From contig NC_056552.1 of NCBI RefSeq assembly GCF_910596095.1, positions 19,292,611 to 19,356,610 of the forward strand: a stretch of DNA of 64,000 bases. Direction: 5' to 3'. This stretch comes from Thunnus maccoyii (taxonomy: Eukaryota; Chordata; Actinopteri; Scombriformes; Scombridae). The notes under the pieces are model-generated. The model did not search any database and had not been told where the DNA came from. It saw only the letters and a program-made list of their open reading frames with translations. Position numbers and translations under genes: made by a program. Shown here in pieces: positions 21,297-33,370 of the stretch. How positions within the stretch are numbered: the first letter of the stretch is position 1; every line of letters begins with the position of its first letter.

Positions 21297-22638
21297 TTAG
21301 CGGTATCTCTCTGCGAGAGCCAGGGCCACGGAGGCCAGGAATTTATCCAAGGAGACGTGGGCATCCGGGGTGAATTCCTTGGGGAACATGTTGGCGACCA
21401 CCACCAGAATGCAGTGAGACAGGATCTGCAGATGACAGAGGAAACAAATATATTGTTTACACTGCAAAACTCTACCGAGAGTTTCAATAAAGCAAGTTAT
21501 ACCAGCAAAGATGACTTATTTATTTTGCTCATAAAACGGAAACTAAGATTTTAAAACTTTAATTTACACTTTATGGCTTGTTGAAATTTAAAATTGTACG
21601 GCACATCTGCGTAATTAGTGCACAAGTCATGTTAGCGAGAACGCATGTGAACGCATATGAACGTAATCTCAGCACACATCACTGATATCATGAAGACATG
21701 ACATGATGTCTCACCTTGAAGTTGGAAGGGTCAACCCTCATCTTGAAGGCGTGCAGCTCGCTGAGATCGCCGAGACCGGTAGTCAGGTCATCGATCTTGG
21801 TCACAGCCAGAGCGACTCCACTCATCACCTTCTTTCCGTGGGCCTTCACGGGGCCAGAGCCGGGGCTCATGTCAGGCCAGTGGGAGAAGTAGGTCTTGGT
21901 TTGCGGGTAGACGGCGAGCATCCTGTGGAAGTGGAGATGAAGAGAAGTGGTAGTTATGTTGGAGAGCCGGGTCAACTTCGAGCGCAAACAAACACAATTA
22001 TGACATAGAACTCGAAGAAAAATATGGCTCTAGTGGCGCAATCGGTCAGCGCGCGGTACTTATATGACAGTATTCAGCCGAGAAATGCCGAGGTTGTGAG
22101 TTCGAGCCTCACCTGGAGCAGCAGAGTTTTAATATGATGGAAATAATTAGTGGGGACAACAGCTCTCCACAAGAACCCAACAACAGAATCATATCTGATT
22201 TTCCTTGTGATTTAAAAAGTGCCTTCAGTGTCAATGATGTTAATGTAATTAAATTAAATTCTAAATAGTTTCATTGTTTCAAAATCAGACATGCTTATCA
22301 CTTTTTTAAGTTGGAACAAATTCACTACTAGACAATTTAAGAAACGAAGTAACTAAACGTTTAAATGAATGTGACCAAATTGCAGATTAGAGCCCAGATT
22401 TTGTTGCGTTAATACTCCCATCAGTGACAGGCGCGATGTCAGGCCTTTCATCAGTCACACAAATCGCTGACACAAAGTTTAAAGTATGTATTAAAACTAC
22501 ATTTGTTGTAAATTTCCTGTAATTGATCTATGAGGCTTACCTGCCCAGAGCGTCAGCACCGATGGCGTCCGCTGACTTGGAGATTTTTCCCCACAGCGCC
22601 TTGACGGTGGACTTGTCTTTGTCACTCAGTGTTGTCAT
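21297..22638 (-). CDS. hba: Haemoglobin alpha subunit, cassette 3 (variant)
   Basis: Exons 22541-22638, 21715-21922 and 21297-21425 give 144 residues with both haem histidines. It differs from copies 1 and 2 at three places: GADALG for GAEALG (exon 1), KVMSGVAL for KVMGGVAL (helix E, just after the distal His region), and VVANMFP for VVAKMFP (exon 3). The change of Lys to Asn alters charge at the start of helix H or the GH corner. Intron 1 carries a tRNA-Ile with the CGGTA stem and a replaced segment next to exon 1. Confidence 0.97.
22027..22120 (+). tRNA. tRNA-Ile-TAT: tRNA-Ile (UAU) with intron, in alpha intron 1 of cassette 3
   Basis: 94 bases, like the copy at 6790 but with CGGTA in the anticodon stem, which restores full pairing with TGCCG. 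The intron is the same and a TTTT run follows. It is antisense to alpha-globin. Confidence 0.95.
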
Positions 22639-24722
22639 GTTGACTTGGTTCTCTCTACCTGAATCCGATCTCCTTAAATTCAGTTGGCCGAAGAGTCACA
22701 CCCACGTGGACATATGCCACGCCGCGTCCACTGACGCAGGTGGGACCCTTCCACCCCAGCTGATAAACACTCCAGTGGCGAGATGCCAGCTGAGAGACGA
22801 TATCAGCGGGTTGCAACAGGGGAATCATTTGGCAGAAAATATGACCATATGCTTAAGCACGCTTACGTTTGGTTTTCTGTTTTGAAACTAGAGAATATGC
22901 AGCTGAGCTTACCAGGGGTGCAGGAGGTCATCTCGGGTCAAACGATTCAGGCAGTGACGTCAGGCGGAGGGACTCTGCCACACTCACAGGGTTGGAGTTA
23001 AAGCCCCAGTGAGTGACGTGAATGATCTAAACAATTCATAGTTCCTCAACAATATTTAAAAGCTGAGGTTAATGCGGTAAATGAGACACATATGACATAT
23101 TTTCATCATTCCATTTACTTTTATTAACAATTATGACTTGATTACATGTCCTAAAGGCATGCAAGGTGCTTCTTCACAAACTATCCAACAACTCTTAAAA
23201 CAAAGGAGGATTTTCTGTTGACAGGTTTATTCTTCACATTCTTTAAATACAAGCCTGTACACGAAAACTAGGCTTTGATTCACATTTGTTTTATTTTTCA
23301 CACTAAATAGATACAATTAACTCGTGGAGTGCATTTAGGAAGGGTTTGTTCAATTTCCAGAATTTTTTTTATAAAAGCAGACAGAAGAAGGCAGAAGAGT
23401 TGAGACATCTATGGACACAATAAATCAGATTTGCACATTCCGCACTGAACCTTTTTGAAATAACTACAAAAGTAGTAGTAACAGTAAATTACAGTCTACT
23501 AAGCTACAACAAAATACAGAAGCTGTATGCACGTAATGAATATTTCCTAATGAGTGAAAAAATGTAATTCTCATTATTGTGCAGCTGTGAACACCATTGT
23601 GAACTAAGATGAATTAGTCAGTTAATTTGTCTTTAATTGGGCGTTTTTGGCTTCTAACATAAACGAAGTTCTTATCAGTGGGAGGAAGAAGCGCAAGTAA
23701 CCTTAATCAACGGTATTTGCTTAATCAAAACATACATAAATTGGCCAGTGGCTGCATGGGTGGAGGGGGCACTGCTGGGGAGTGTGGTTTTATAGATAAA
23801 GCTCTGGCATGAAAACTCTCCAACTGTTTGGCAAAGAAAGACATTTTTGAATGAATTCAGTGACATCCATGAAGTCTAATGAACAAACACACATTAAGGT
23901 TATTTTTAATCACTTATAAGAAGCTGTATATGTCTCATTTAATCAGTTTATATTTGTACTCAAGTATATTAACCAGAAGTCTTGGATTTTTGAGAAATAC
24001 TCTAATAATATTGAGACATATCTGCATATGTCGTTCATACACTGTTTGTTCCAGTTTTCTGTTGCCATCACTGAAATATTAACACATGTATTTCGGTTGC
24101 TTTTGTTATTTTTAAACAAATGACTACAGGTAATGATAAAATGAACATGGTTTGAATCACCAAGGATTTTTTTTTAACTGCTGCTTTAACTTCGACAAAT
24201 GATGCTTGCTGAGTAATAACAACAAAGTAACAAAGTCAAAAGAGCTCAGAGAAATGCCTAAGGATTGAATCATTGCTCTGAGTGGTGAAAAGTAGGCCTA
24301 TCCCGCAAGTAAAAGTGGAAATAGAGCATATTCTGAAAAGATTTTCTAAAATCCAATGTCTTAAAAACTGAAAAAGTGCAAGAAATCAAACTTAATGCAC
24401 ATTTTGTCCTGACTTTTTTTGAATTGGGAAAATAATTCATTTCAAACAAGAAAACGACCCTAAATTAAGTTGATTTGCTTTTCTTCAACAAGCACAAGAT
24501 CTCTGCCCAAGTGTTTGACTCTGCAGTAAGCATAAATCCAACCTAATGAAAAAACCGCATGTTTAACTGATGATGAACTGTTTTTTTCTGAGGGTGTAGT
24601 GTGACAATTATTTTAACTGGGCCTGAAAAACATTTCTACGAATCAGTAAAAACACTGGATCAGTATCAGAACATCCAGAAACTTCTAGACGTCTGCATTT
24701 ATCTGCAACGTTTCATCTCCAG
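22639..24722. promoter_or_regulatory. Divergent alpha/beta spacer, cassette 3
   Basis: It carries CACACCC/CACGTG near alpha and the TGACGTCA palindrome (22955-22962). The alpha leader lacks about 22 bases compared with cassettes 1 and 2. A small difference near 23757 (GGGTGGAGGGGGCACTG where cassettes 1 and 2 have TTTGGGCGCTG) adds a CACCC-type G-rich run. Confidence 0.45.
22955..22962. promoter_or_regulatory. CRE/ATF palindrome TGACGTCA
   Basis: Same perfect palindrome and context as at 14127, upstream of the cassette 3 alpha gene. Function is inferred from the motif. Confidence 0.4.
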
Positions 24723-24766
24723 CCAATCACAGCTGGGGGTGGGCGGTGCTTTGAGGCATTCAAATA
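24723..24766 (+). promoter_or_regulatory. beta-globin core promoter (cassette 3)
   Basis: CCAAT (24723-24727), GGGGTGGGCGG and TCAAATA as in cassette 1, 73-116 bases before the ATG at 24839. Confidence 0.65.
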
Positions 24767-24838
24767 GACAGAGGTCAAGCTGATGCATCAATTCAGCCTT
24801 TACTTTCAAGCCTGAACAAACATTAATCAAGAGCCATC

Positions 24839-25600
24839 ATGGTTGAGTGGACTCAGCAGGAGCGCAGCATCATCGCTGGCATCTTTGCCAACCTGAACTA
24901 TGAAGACATTGGCCCCAAGGCTCTGGCCAGGTATGGGATCTGCTCTTTGTGAAATGAAGAATGTAATGCATGAAAGATTAGTGATGAATAGAAAATGTAT
25001 TAAATCCAAGAGAATCCATCCAACTCACCGGTTTCTTCCCCTGCAGGTGTCTGATTGTGTACCCCTGGACTCAGAGGTACTTCGGCGCCTATGGTGACCT
25101 CTCCACCCCTGACGCCATCAAGGGCAACGCCAAAATCGCTGCCCATGGCGTCAAGGTGCTGCACGGTCTGGACAGGGCTGTGAAGAACATGGACAACATC
25201 AACGAAGCCTATTCCGAACTGAGCGTCCTGCACTCTGACAAGCTGCACGTTGACCCCGACAACTTCAGGGTAAACCTTCATCCCTTCACACCTTTTCTGC
25301 AAATGCACCTATGCACATTTTAAAAAGTCCATATTTAATGTAGACATATTCTACAGCAAGTTTGCATATCAAAATGCAGTCTTCCGTGATGCCGAATGTA
25401 CTTTTTTTGTTTTCTTGTCTAAAATACAGCATGAAAGCCATTTAATTGTTTGTTTTTTTTACACTGTATAGATTTTGTCTGACTGTCTGACCGTCGTCAT
25501 CGCCGCCAACCTGGGAGATGCTTTCACTGTCGAAACTCAGTGTGCCTTCCAGAAGTTCCTGGCTGTGGTGGTGTTCGCTCTTGGCAGGAAGTACCACTAA
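24839..25600 (+). CDS. hbb: Haemoglobin beta subunit, cassette 3
   Basis: Exons 24839-24930, 25047-25269 and 25472-25600 give 147 residues. The start is MVEWTQQ, with all haem-pocket, F9 Ser and C-terminal His residues kept. It differs from copy 1 at STPDAI (Glu to Asp), [10 protein letters not shown] (Ile to Val) and TVETQCAF (Asp to Glu). The last two are shared in kind with copy 4, which supports the pairing of 3 with 4 on the globin side. Confidence 0.97.
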
Positions 25601-26793
25601 ATGCATCAGCCCCCCCACTCATACACGTGGGCATCTAAAGGAGATCTAACATCTGTTTTACATGTTGTTTGTCTCCTCAATGAAAAAATAAAGACCAAAT
25701 GAAAGCTTGATTAAGTTTCTTTATGTTAAGTCAGATAGTTATCCAAAGGGTCACAAGATAAATCTTTAGGGTTGTGAGATGATTAATAGGTTAGGAAAGT
25801 TCTGCCTCACAAATTTGTATTCAGGTTTGGAATTTTCTCCAATCTTAATAATTTTACCTCTTTGGGCCTCAACAGTTATTTAAATGAAATCATCTGAGAA
25901 ATTAAGAAAGGAAATCACTCTTTGTTGAAACTGCAAACATCTGACATCTGAAATGTGACAAGTAGGGGCTACTAACCAAAGAAAGGGTCATAAGCCAAAA
26001 AGGTTGCTTTAACAATTTACTGTATTTTGTAAATGTTTAATATAAAATTTCAATCTACAAAATAACTAGTCACTAGAATGTGGTGGAATAAAAAGTACAA
26101 TATTTCCCTCTGAAATGTAGTGAAGTACTCTCAGTATCATAAAATGTCAAAGTATAAAAGCAGCATGGAATAGATTTACTCAAATAAAGTACAAGTACCT
26201 CAAAATCGTACTGAAGTACAGCACTGGAATAATGCACACCACTGTGTATAACTTAGTAAAAGTAAAGTAAAAAAGTAAAAGTCTAGAGGTGTTAGCAGAA
26301 CAATATAAGAGTTTGATCTGATCTACCTTTGTAACACAAGTTCAACACACTCACTCATAAAACTTACTCATAAAAGCTGATGACAAAAGTCTGTCTTTTA
26401 GGCTACTGTTGGTAAGTCTAGGTATGTATGTGCATGACCCACTGTCTGAGGTCATGCTCAAGCAGCCAGCTTGTTTCTTGTTTTGAAACTTTTACACCAG
26501 CTTACCTGGCTTGACTCTATCTAAAGGTGTCAAAGAACTTGAGTTTAGGGCATGTTTGGACTGTATTGATACAATGAGTCTTTGAGTATCCTTCACCTTT
26601 GATGTTTTATGACTTATGATGCAATTCCAGTTCAGTGTGCCAGCTGATAGGTATAAATAATCACAACACCTTGTAGTGCCTTTAACTTAGTCTGCAGACT
26701 GGGTCAGGTGTACTGTAGGTGCTGGGAGGTGCACAGGCAGGCAAACACCTGGAACACAAGCAGAACAAGAAATAGAAGCAAAAAGAGGCAACA

Positions 26794-29757
26794 ATGGCAG
26801 TTGAGAAAATGGAAATGGAAGACACAGATTCAACTCTGATGGAGAGGGGCAGGAAGCCGCCCGTGGCCAGAACTCCCAACAAATATGAGAAACTGTTCCA
26901 GCCTGCCTGGCGGAGATAGTGGGGACCATGTTCTTCGTTTTCATCGGCTGTGTGTCTGTCATCGAGAACGTGCCAGCAGCTGGACGGCTGCAGCCAGCCC
27001 TGGTGCACGGACTGGCGGTGGCAGTGATGGTGGCAGTCATGGATAACATCAGGTAAAGGATGAAAGACTAGTAAAAGTGTGGTTGCGTTCATAATTTCAA
27101 TGCTTTTTTTGTGTGCAATATGTGCTGAACAACCATTTGTGTCTCTTGCAGTTTGCATGATCTCACCATTTTCAAATTTGCTCTTGCTTTTTTCCAGTGG
27201 CTCCCATTTCAACCCTCCCTTCACTATTGCCATCTACCTGTGTGGAGGCATGGAGCTGGCGATGGTGGGACCCTACCTCGTCAGCCAGCTGATTGGAGGA
27301 GTGCTTGGAGCTGGAATGTCAAAGGTCATCTGAAAGTTTGCGCACATTTTAACAGATTTACCCTTAAGAAGAGAAAAAATATGCTCATCATCACTTACAT
27401 TTCACAGATTATGACGCCTACAGAGAGATACATCAACGCCACAGGGGCCGCGTTTGATATCCTGAAGTCAGAAAACCAGCTGTACGGAGCCCTCTTCGGG
27501 GAGGTGGCCATGACCTGCTTGATCACCATGGTGGTGCTGCTGGTTGCAGTCAACGGCAAGACGAAAACCCCGCTGGCTCCTTTCCTGGTGGGCTGTACTG
27601 TCATCATTAACGTCCTGGCAGGGTGAGATAAAAGGGCGATGACCATATAATGTGTGTGTGTGTGTGGAAAGTTTATTGTCAGGTTTATTGTCATTGCGCA
27701 TTTATTATCATGTGTACTGTGTTAAACATTTACACTAACTTTTATTAGTTTAACTCAAAAATATGTTATTCTCTTGACATTATATATTTTATTTGAAAAG
27801 TGGGAATAAGTTTTATCTTTAATTTAATATGTACTTGTATTTATAGTTTATTTTCTCTGGCATAAATTCTGAGATATTTACTTGCGAATGTCTTAATTAT
27901 TTCAAAATCATTAATGCATTAATTGTGGCAAAATTAAATAACCGATACTTTCATTTACAATGACACAAAACAGACTAGATAGATTTTAAATGCAAGTTGG
28001 TGTACCAGAAAAAAAAAGTTTTTTATTTTATTTTAAAATATTTCTGATCTTGGCGACAGATAATTATCATTATATTTTTTTAATTAAAATATATATATAC
28101 TTCCAATCTTACCAACAGAAAAACATGAAAACTCTGAAACCAAATTATTATGAATGAAACTTAAAGTTTACTGTAGGCTATATCAGTTTTTGCTGACATT
28201 TCTAGATTTTGTCAAACAAAACTTTCAAATTGTATTTCACTAAAATATTCAGCTCACTATTTGTTTCTTGGTGCAGGGGTGATGTATCAGGGACATGTCT
28301 GAACCCTGCAAGGGCTTTTGGCCCGGCTGTGATGACCAACTACTGGGTGTACCACTGGGTGTACTGGGTCGGACCCATAGGAGGAGGCCTGGTGGCCGCT
28401 GCTTTAGTCTGGTAAGAGGAGCCAAAACATGAACGAATGAACCCTGGCCTCCAGCACCACCGTAAGGAATCTGGGAGTTATCTTTGATCAGGATATGTCC
28501 TTTAACTCCCACATAAATCAAATCTCAAGGACTGCCTTTTTTCACTTACGTAATATCACAAAAATCAGGCACATCCTGTCCCTAAAAGATGCAGAAAAAC
28601 TAGTTCACGCATTTGTTACTTCTAGGCTGGATTATTGCAATTCCTTATTATCAGGCTGCCCTAACAAGTCTCTAAAGACTCTCCAGCTGGTCCAGAATGC
28701 AGCTGCACGTGTTCTGACTAAAACTAGAAAAAGAGATCACATTTCTCCCATTTTAGCTTCACTACATTGGCTTCCTGTAAAATCTAGAATAGAATTTAAA
28801 ATCCTTCTCCTAACTTACAAAGCCCTTAATGGTCAGGCACCATCATATCTTGAAGAGCTCATAATACCGTATTATCCCACTAGAACACTGCGCTCCCAGT
28901 ATGCAGGCTTACTGGTGGTCCCTACAGTCTCTAAAAGCAGAATGGGAGGCAGAGCCTTCAGCTATCAGGCTCCTCTTCTTTGGAACCATCTACCGGATTC
29001 AGTCCGGGGTGCAGACACCCTCTCTATGTTTAAGAGTAGGCTTAAAACTTTCCTTTTTGATAAAGCTTATAGTTAGGGCCGACCAGGCTCGCCTTGGATC
29101 AGCCCTTAGTTATGCTGCTATAGGCCTAGACTGCTGGGGGACTTCCCATGATGCATGAGCTCCTCTCTCCTCCTCCTCCTCTCCATCTGTATGCATTCAT
29201 CACTAACTTTGCTTCTTCCCCGGAGTTTTTTGTGCTTTCTCATCTCACAGGAAAACCTGAGTCCGGGCCGAACCTTCGCGGTCCTTCACAGTCCTGATGG
29301 CATCCTTCCCTGGCTGTTCCCTGACTGTTGCTGCTTGTGCTTGTTGTTGTTGTTGTGATTGTTTTTCTTCTGTCCCCCCTCCCCCTTTCCCTCTCTCTTT
29401 CTCTCTCTCAACCCAACCGGTCAAAGCAGATGGCCGCCCACCAAGAGCCGGGTTCTGCTTGAGGTTTCTACCCGTTAAAGGGGAGTTTTTCCTTACCGCT
29501 GTCGCCAAGTGCTTGCTCATGGGGGAATTGTTGGGTCTCTGTATATTAAAGAGTACGGTCTTGACCTGCTCTATGTGAAAAGTGCCTTGAGATGACTTCT
29601 GTTGTGATATGGCGCTATATAAATAAAAATTGATTGATTGATTGATTGATTGATTGAACCGAACAAATAAAATGCCAAAAATTTTAACAAAAAGTCTGTC
29701 TTCCATTTCAGGCTCATTCTCGGTGACCATAAACTACGCGTGGTTATGAAATCATAA
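26794..29757 (+). pseudogene. aqp8: aqp8 pseudogene, cassette 4
   Basis: Five exons (26794-27052, 27198-27324, 27408-27622, 28277-28411, 29712-29757) with intact splice borders. Exon 1 has the same one-base deletion and early TAG as cassettes 2 and 3. Exon 4 ends TTAGTCTG where the others end TTAGTCAG, which would change the Arg that spans exons 4 and 5 to Trp. The last intron holds the LINE insertion. It looks unable to make aquaporin. Confidence 0.92.
28444..29654 (+). mobile_element. 5'-truncated L2-clade LINE fragment, copy in cassette 4
   Basis: Same insertion, site and TGAACC flanks as in cassette 3, so it was copied with the cassette. Here the reverse-transcriptase C-terminal frame is open from before 28495 to 29076 (193 residues from the first Met, ending LFDKAYS). 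A non-coding tail follows that ends in a GATT repeat. The 5' part of the element is missing, with the endonuclease and catalytic reverse-transcriptase motifs, so it cannot move by itself. Confidence 0.87.
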
Positions 29758-30138
29758 CAGCCTCTATTGTAGGTTTATTGCTCAGACGACAATAAACCTG
29801 TGAACACTGTGTGTCCCAACAAATATCAGCAATCATTTCATAATGTCATGTGGTCAATTTGATGCTGTAGTTTTCTTTTTTTTTTCCTCTTTCATGTGGA
29901 TTTTTCAGTATGAAATAAAGACAAATGTACAAAACTTCGTGTGTTTCCCTCGTTGATAGCCATACAACTATAAAATAAACCAGTGATATACACAGTGACT
30001 TGCGCATGTATGAATTGATGAGGAGACATAAAAGACACAATATGAGTGCTGTGCGGCATGCAGTTTATTATTTCATTTTTCACCATGAGTTAACATGGTG
30101 AATCGTGTATGGCAGACCGCATTCCCATTGCGGGCAGT

Positions 30139-31480
30139 TTAGCGGTATCTCTCTGCGAGAGCCAGGGCCACGGAGGCCAGGAATTTATCCAAGGAGACGT
30201 GGGCATCCGGGGTGAATTCCTTGGGGAACATTTTGGCGACCACCACCAGAATGCAGTGAGACAGGATCTGCAGATGACAGAGGAAACAAATATATTGTTT
30301 ACACTGCAAAACTCTACCGAGAGTTTCAATAAAGCAAGTTATACCAGCAAAGATGACTTATTTATTTTGCTCATAAAACGGAAACTAAGATTTTAAAACT
30401 TTAATTTACACTTTATGGCTTGTTGAAATTTAAAATTGTGCGGCACATCTGCGTAATTAGTGCACAAGTCATGTTAGCGAGAACGCATGTGAACGCATAT
30501 GAACGTAATCTCAGCACACATCACTGATATCATGAAGACATGACATGATGTCTCACCTTGAAGTTGGAAGGGTCAACCCTCATCTTGAAGGCGTGCAGCT
30601 CGCTGAGATCGCCGAGACCGGTAGTCAGGTCATCGATCTTGGTCACAGCCAGAGCGACTCCACCCATCACCGTCTTTCCGTGGGCCTTCACGGGGCCAGA
30701 GCCGGGGCTCATGTCAGGCCAGTGGGAGAAGTAGGTCTTGGTTTGCGGGTAGACGGCGAGCATCCTGTGGAAGTGGAGATGAAGAGAAGTGGTGGTTATG
30801 TTGGAGAGCCGGGTCAACTTCGAGCGCAAACAAACACAATTATGACATAGAACTCGAAGAAAAATATGGCTCTAGTGGCGCAATCGGTCAGCGCGCGGTA
30901 CTTATATGACAGTATTCAGCCGAGAAATGCCGAGGTTGTGAGTTCGAGCCTCACCTGGAGCAGCAGAGTTTTAATATGATGGAAATAATTAGTGGGGACA
31001 ACAGCTCTCCACAAGAACCCAACAACAGAATCATATCTGATTTTCCTTGTGATTTAAAAAGTGCCTTCAGTGTCAATGATGTTACTGTAATTAAATTAAA
31101 TTCTAAATAGTTTCATTGTTTCAAAATCAGACATGCTTATCACTTTTTTAAGTTGGAACAAATTCACTACTAGACAATTTAAGAAACGAAGTAACTAAAC
31201 GTTTAAATGAATGTGACCAAATTGCAGATTAGAGCCCAGATTTTGTTGCGTTAATACTCCCATCAGTGACAGGCGCGATGTCAGGCCTTTCATCAGTCAC
31301 ACAAATCGCTGACACAAAGTTTAAAGTATGTATTAAAACTACATTTGTTGTAAATTTCCTGTAATTGATCTATGAGGCTTACCTGCCCAGAGCTTCAGCA
31401 CCGATGGCGTCCGCTGACTTGGAGATTTTTCCCCACAGCGCCTTGACGGTGGACTTGTCTTTGTCACTCAGTGTTGTCAT
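30139..31480 (-). CDS. hba: Haemoglobin alpha subunit, cassette 4 (variant)
   Basis: Exons 31383-31480, 30557-30764 and 30139-30267 give 144 residues. The protein matches copy 1 except AHGKTVMGG for AHGKKVMGG, which replaces the Lys three residues after the distal His (helix E position 10) with Thr. In globins this Lys lies near a haem propionate. A tRNA-Ile lies antisense in intron 1. The alpha upstream region is shortened compared with cassette 3. Confidence 0.97.
30869..30962 (+). tRNA. tRNA-Ile-TAT: tRNA-Ile (UAU) with intron, in alpha intron 1 of cassette 4
   Basis: Same 94-base sequence as the cassette 3 copy, with CGGTA/TGCCG fully paired and a TTTT run downstream. It is antisense to alpha-globin. 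Confidence 0.95.
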
Positions 31481-33254
31481 GTTGACTTGGTTCTCTCTAC
31501 CTGAATCCGATCTCCTTAAATTCAGTTGGCCGAAGAGTCACACCCACGTGGACATATGCCACGCCGCAGGTGGGACCCTTCCACCCCAGCTGATAAACAC
31601 TCCAGTGGCGAGATGCCAGCTGAGAGACGATATCAGCGGGTTGCAACAGGGGAATCATTTGGCAGAAAATATGACCATATGCTTAAGCACGCTTACGTTT
31701 GGTTTTCTGGCGGAGGGACTCTGCCACACTCACAGGGTTGGAGTTAAAGCCCCAGTGAGTGACGTGAATGATCTAAACAATTCATAGTTCCTCAACAATA
31801 TTTAAAAGCTGAGGTTAATGCGGTAAATGAGACACATATGACATATTTTCATCATTCCATTTACTTTTATTAACAATTATGACTTGATTACATGTCCTAA
31901 AGGCATGCAAGGTGCTTCTTCACAAACTATCCAACAACTCTTAAAACAAAGGAGGATTTTCTGTTGACAGGTTTATTCTTCACATTCTTTAAATACAAGC
32001 CTGTACACGAAAACTAGGCTTTGATTCACATTTGACTACAGGTAATGATAAAATGAACATGGTTTGAATCACCAAGGATTTTTTTTTTAAACTGCTGCTT
32101 TAACTTCGACAAATGATGCTTGCTGAGTAATAACAACAAAGTAACAAAGTCAAAAGAGCTCAGAGAAATGCCTAAGGATTGAATCATTGCTCTGAGTGGT
32201 GAAAAGTAGGCCTATCCCGCAAGTAAAAGTGGAAATAGAGCATATTCTGAAAAGATTTTCTAAAATCCAATGTCTTAAAAACTGAAAAAGTGCAAGAAAT
32301 CAAACTGGGGGAGTGTGGTTTTATAGATAAAGCTCTGGCATGAAAACTCTCCAACTGTTTGGCAAAGAAAGACATGTTTGAATGAATTCAGTGACATCCA
32401 TGAAGTCTAATGAACAAACACACATTAAGGTTATGTTTAATCACTTATAAGAAGCTGTATATGTCTCATTTAATCAGTTTATATTTGTACTCAAGTATAT
32501 TAACCAGAAGTCTTGGATTTTTGAGAAATACTCTAATAATATTGAGACATATCTGCATATGTCGTCCATACACTGTTTGTTCCAGTTTTCTGTTGCCGTC
32601 ACTGAAATATTAACACATGTATTTCGGTTGCTTTTGTTATTTTTAAACAAATGACTACAGGTAATGATAAAATGAACATGGTTTGAATCACCAAGGATTT
32701 TTTTTTTAACTGCTGCTTTAACTTCGACAAATGATGCTTGCTGAGTAATAACAACAAAGTAACAAAGTCAAAAGAGCTCAGAGAAATGCCTAAGGATTGA
32801 ATCATTGCTCTGAGTGGTGAAAAGTAGGCCTATCCCGCAAGTAAAAGTGGAAATAGAGCATATTCTGAAAAGATTTTCTAAAATCCAATGTCTTAAAAAC
32901 TGAAAAAGTGCAAGAAATCAAACTTAATGCACATTTTGTCCTGACTTTTTTTGAATTGGGAAAATAATTCATTTCAAACAAGAAAACGACCCTAAATTAA
33001 GTTGATTTGCTTTTCTTCAACAAGCACAAGATCTCTGCCCAAGTGTTTGACTCTGCAGTAAGCATAAATCCAACCTAATGAAAAAACCGCATGTTTAACT
33101 GATGATGAACTGTTTTTTTCTGAGGGTGTAGTGTGACAATTATTTTAACTGGGCCTGAAAAACATTTCTACAAATCAGTAAAAACACTGGATCAGTATGA
33201 GAACATCCAGAAACTTCTAGACGTCTGCATTTATCTGCAACATTTCATCTCCAG
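31481..33254. promoter_or_regulatory. Divergent alpha/beta spacer, cassette 4 (rearranged)
   Basis: Three changes mark this spacer. GTCCACTGACGC near the alpha CACCC block is missing. A stretch of about 90 bases between TTTGGTTTTCT and GGCGGAGGGACT is missing, and with it the TGACGTCA site. The block that corresponds to cassette 3 positions 23289-23770 is also gone; a second copy of a beta-proximal segment stands in its place (see 32034-32307). Confidence 0.6.
32034..32307 (+). repeat. Local duplication in the cassette 4 beta upstream region
   Basis: The segment starting GACTACAGGTAATGATAAAA is a second copy of 32652-32925. It joins CACATTT on its left and GGGGAGTGTGG on its right, and replaces about 480 bases found in the other cassettes. 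Cassette 4 beta therefore has two copies of this upstream block in direct orientation. Confidence 0.8.
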
Positions 33255-33298
33255 CCAATCACAGCTGGGGGTGGGCGGTGCTTTGAGGCATTCAAATA
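33255..33298 (+). promoter_or_regulatory. beta-globin core promoter (cassette 4)
   Basis: CCAAT (33255-33259), GGGGTGGGCGG and TCAAATA are as in cassette 1, so the core promoter survives the upstream rearrangement. Confidence 0.65.
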
Positions 33299-33370
33299 GA
33301 CAGAGGTCAAGCTGATGCATCAATTCAGCCTTTACTTTCAAGCCTGAACAAACATTAATCAAGAGCCATC

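Larger units (their letters stand above)
16871..25703 (+). repeat. Tandem cassette 3
   Basis: Third cassette, 8833 bases, lengthened by a 1.2-kb LINE insertion in the last aqp8 intron. In alpha intron 1 it has a different segment next to exon 1 (AAGTTTAAAGTATGTATT in place of the GGCTGCAGACACAAAG form of cassettes 1 and 2). It also lacks about 22 bases between ATCCGAT and CTCCTTAAA in the alpha leader. Both features are shared with cassette 4. Confidence 0.92.
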
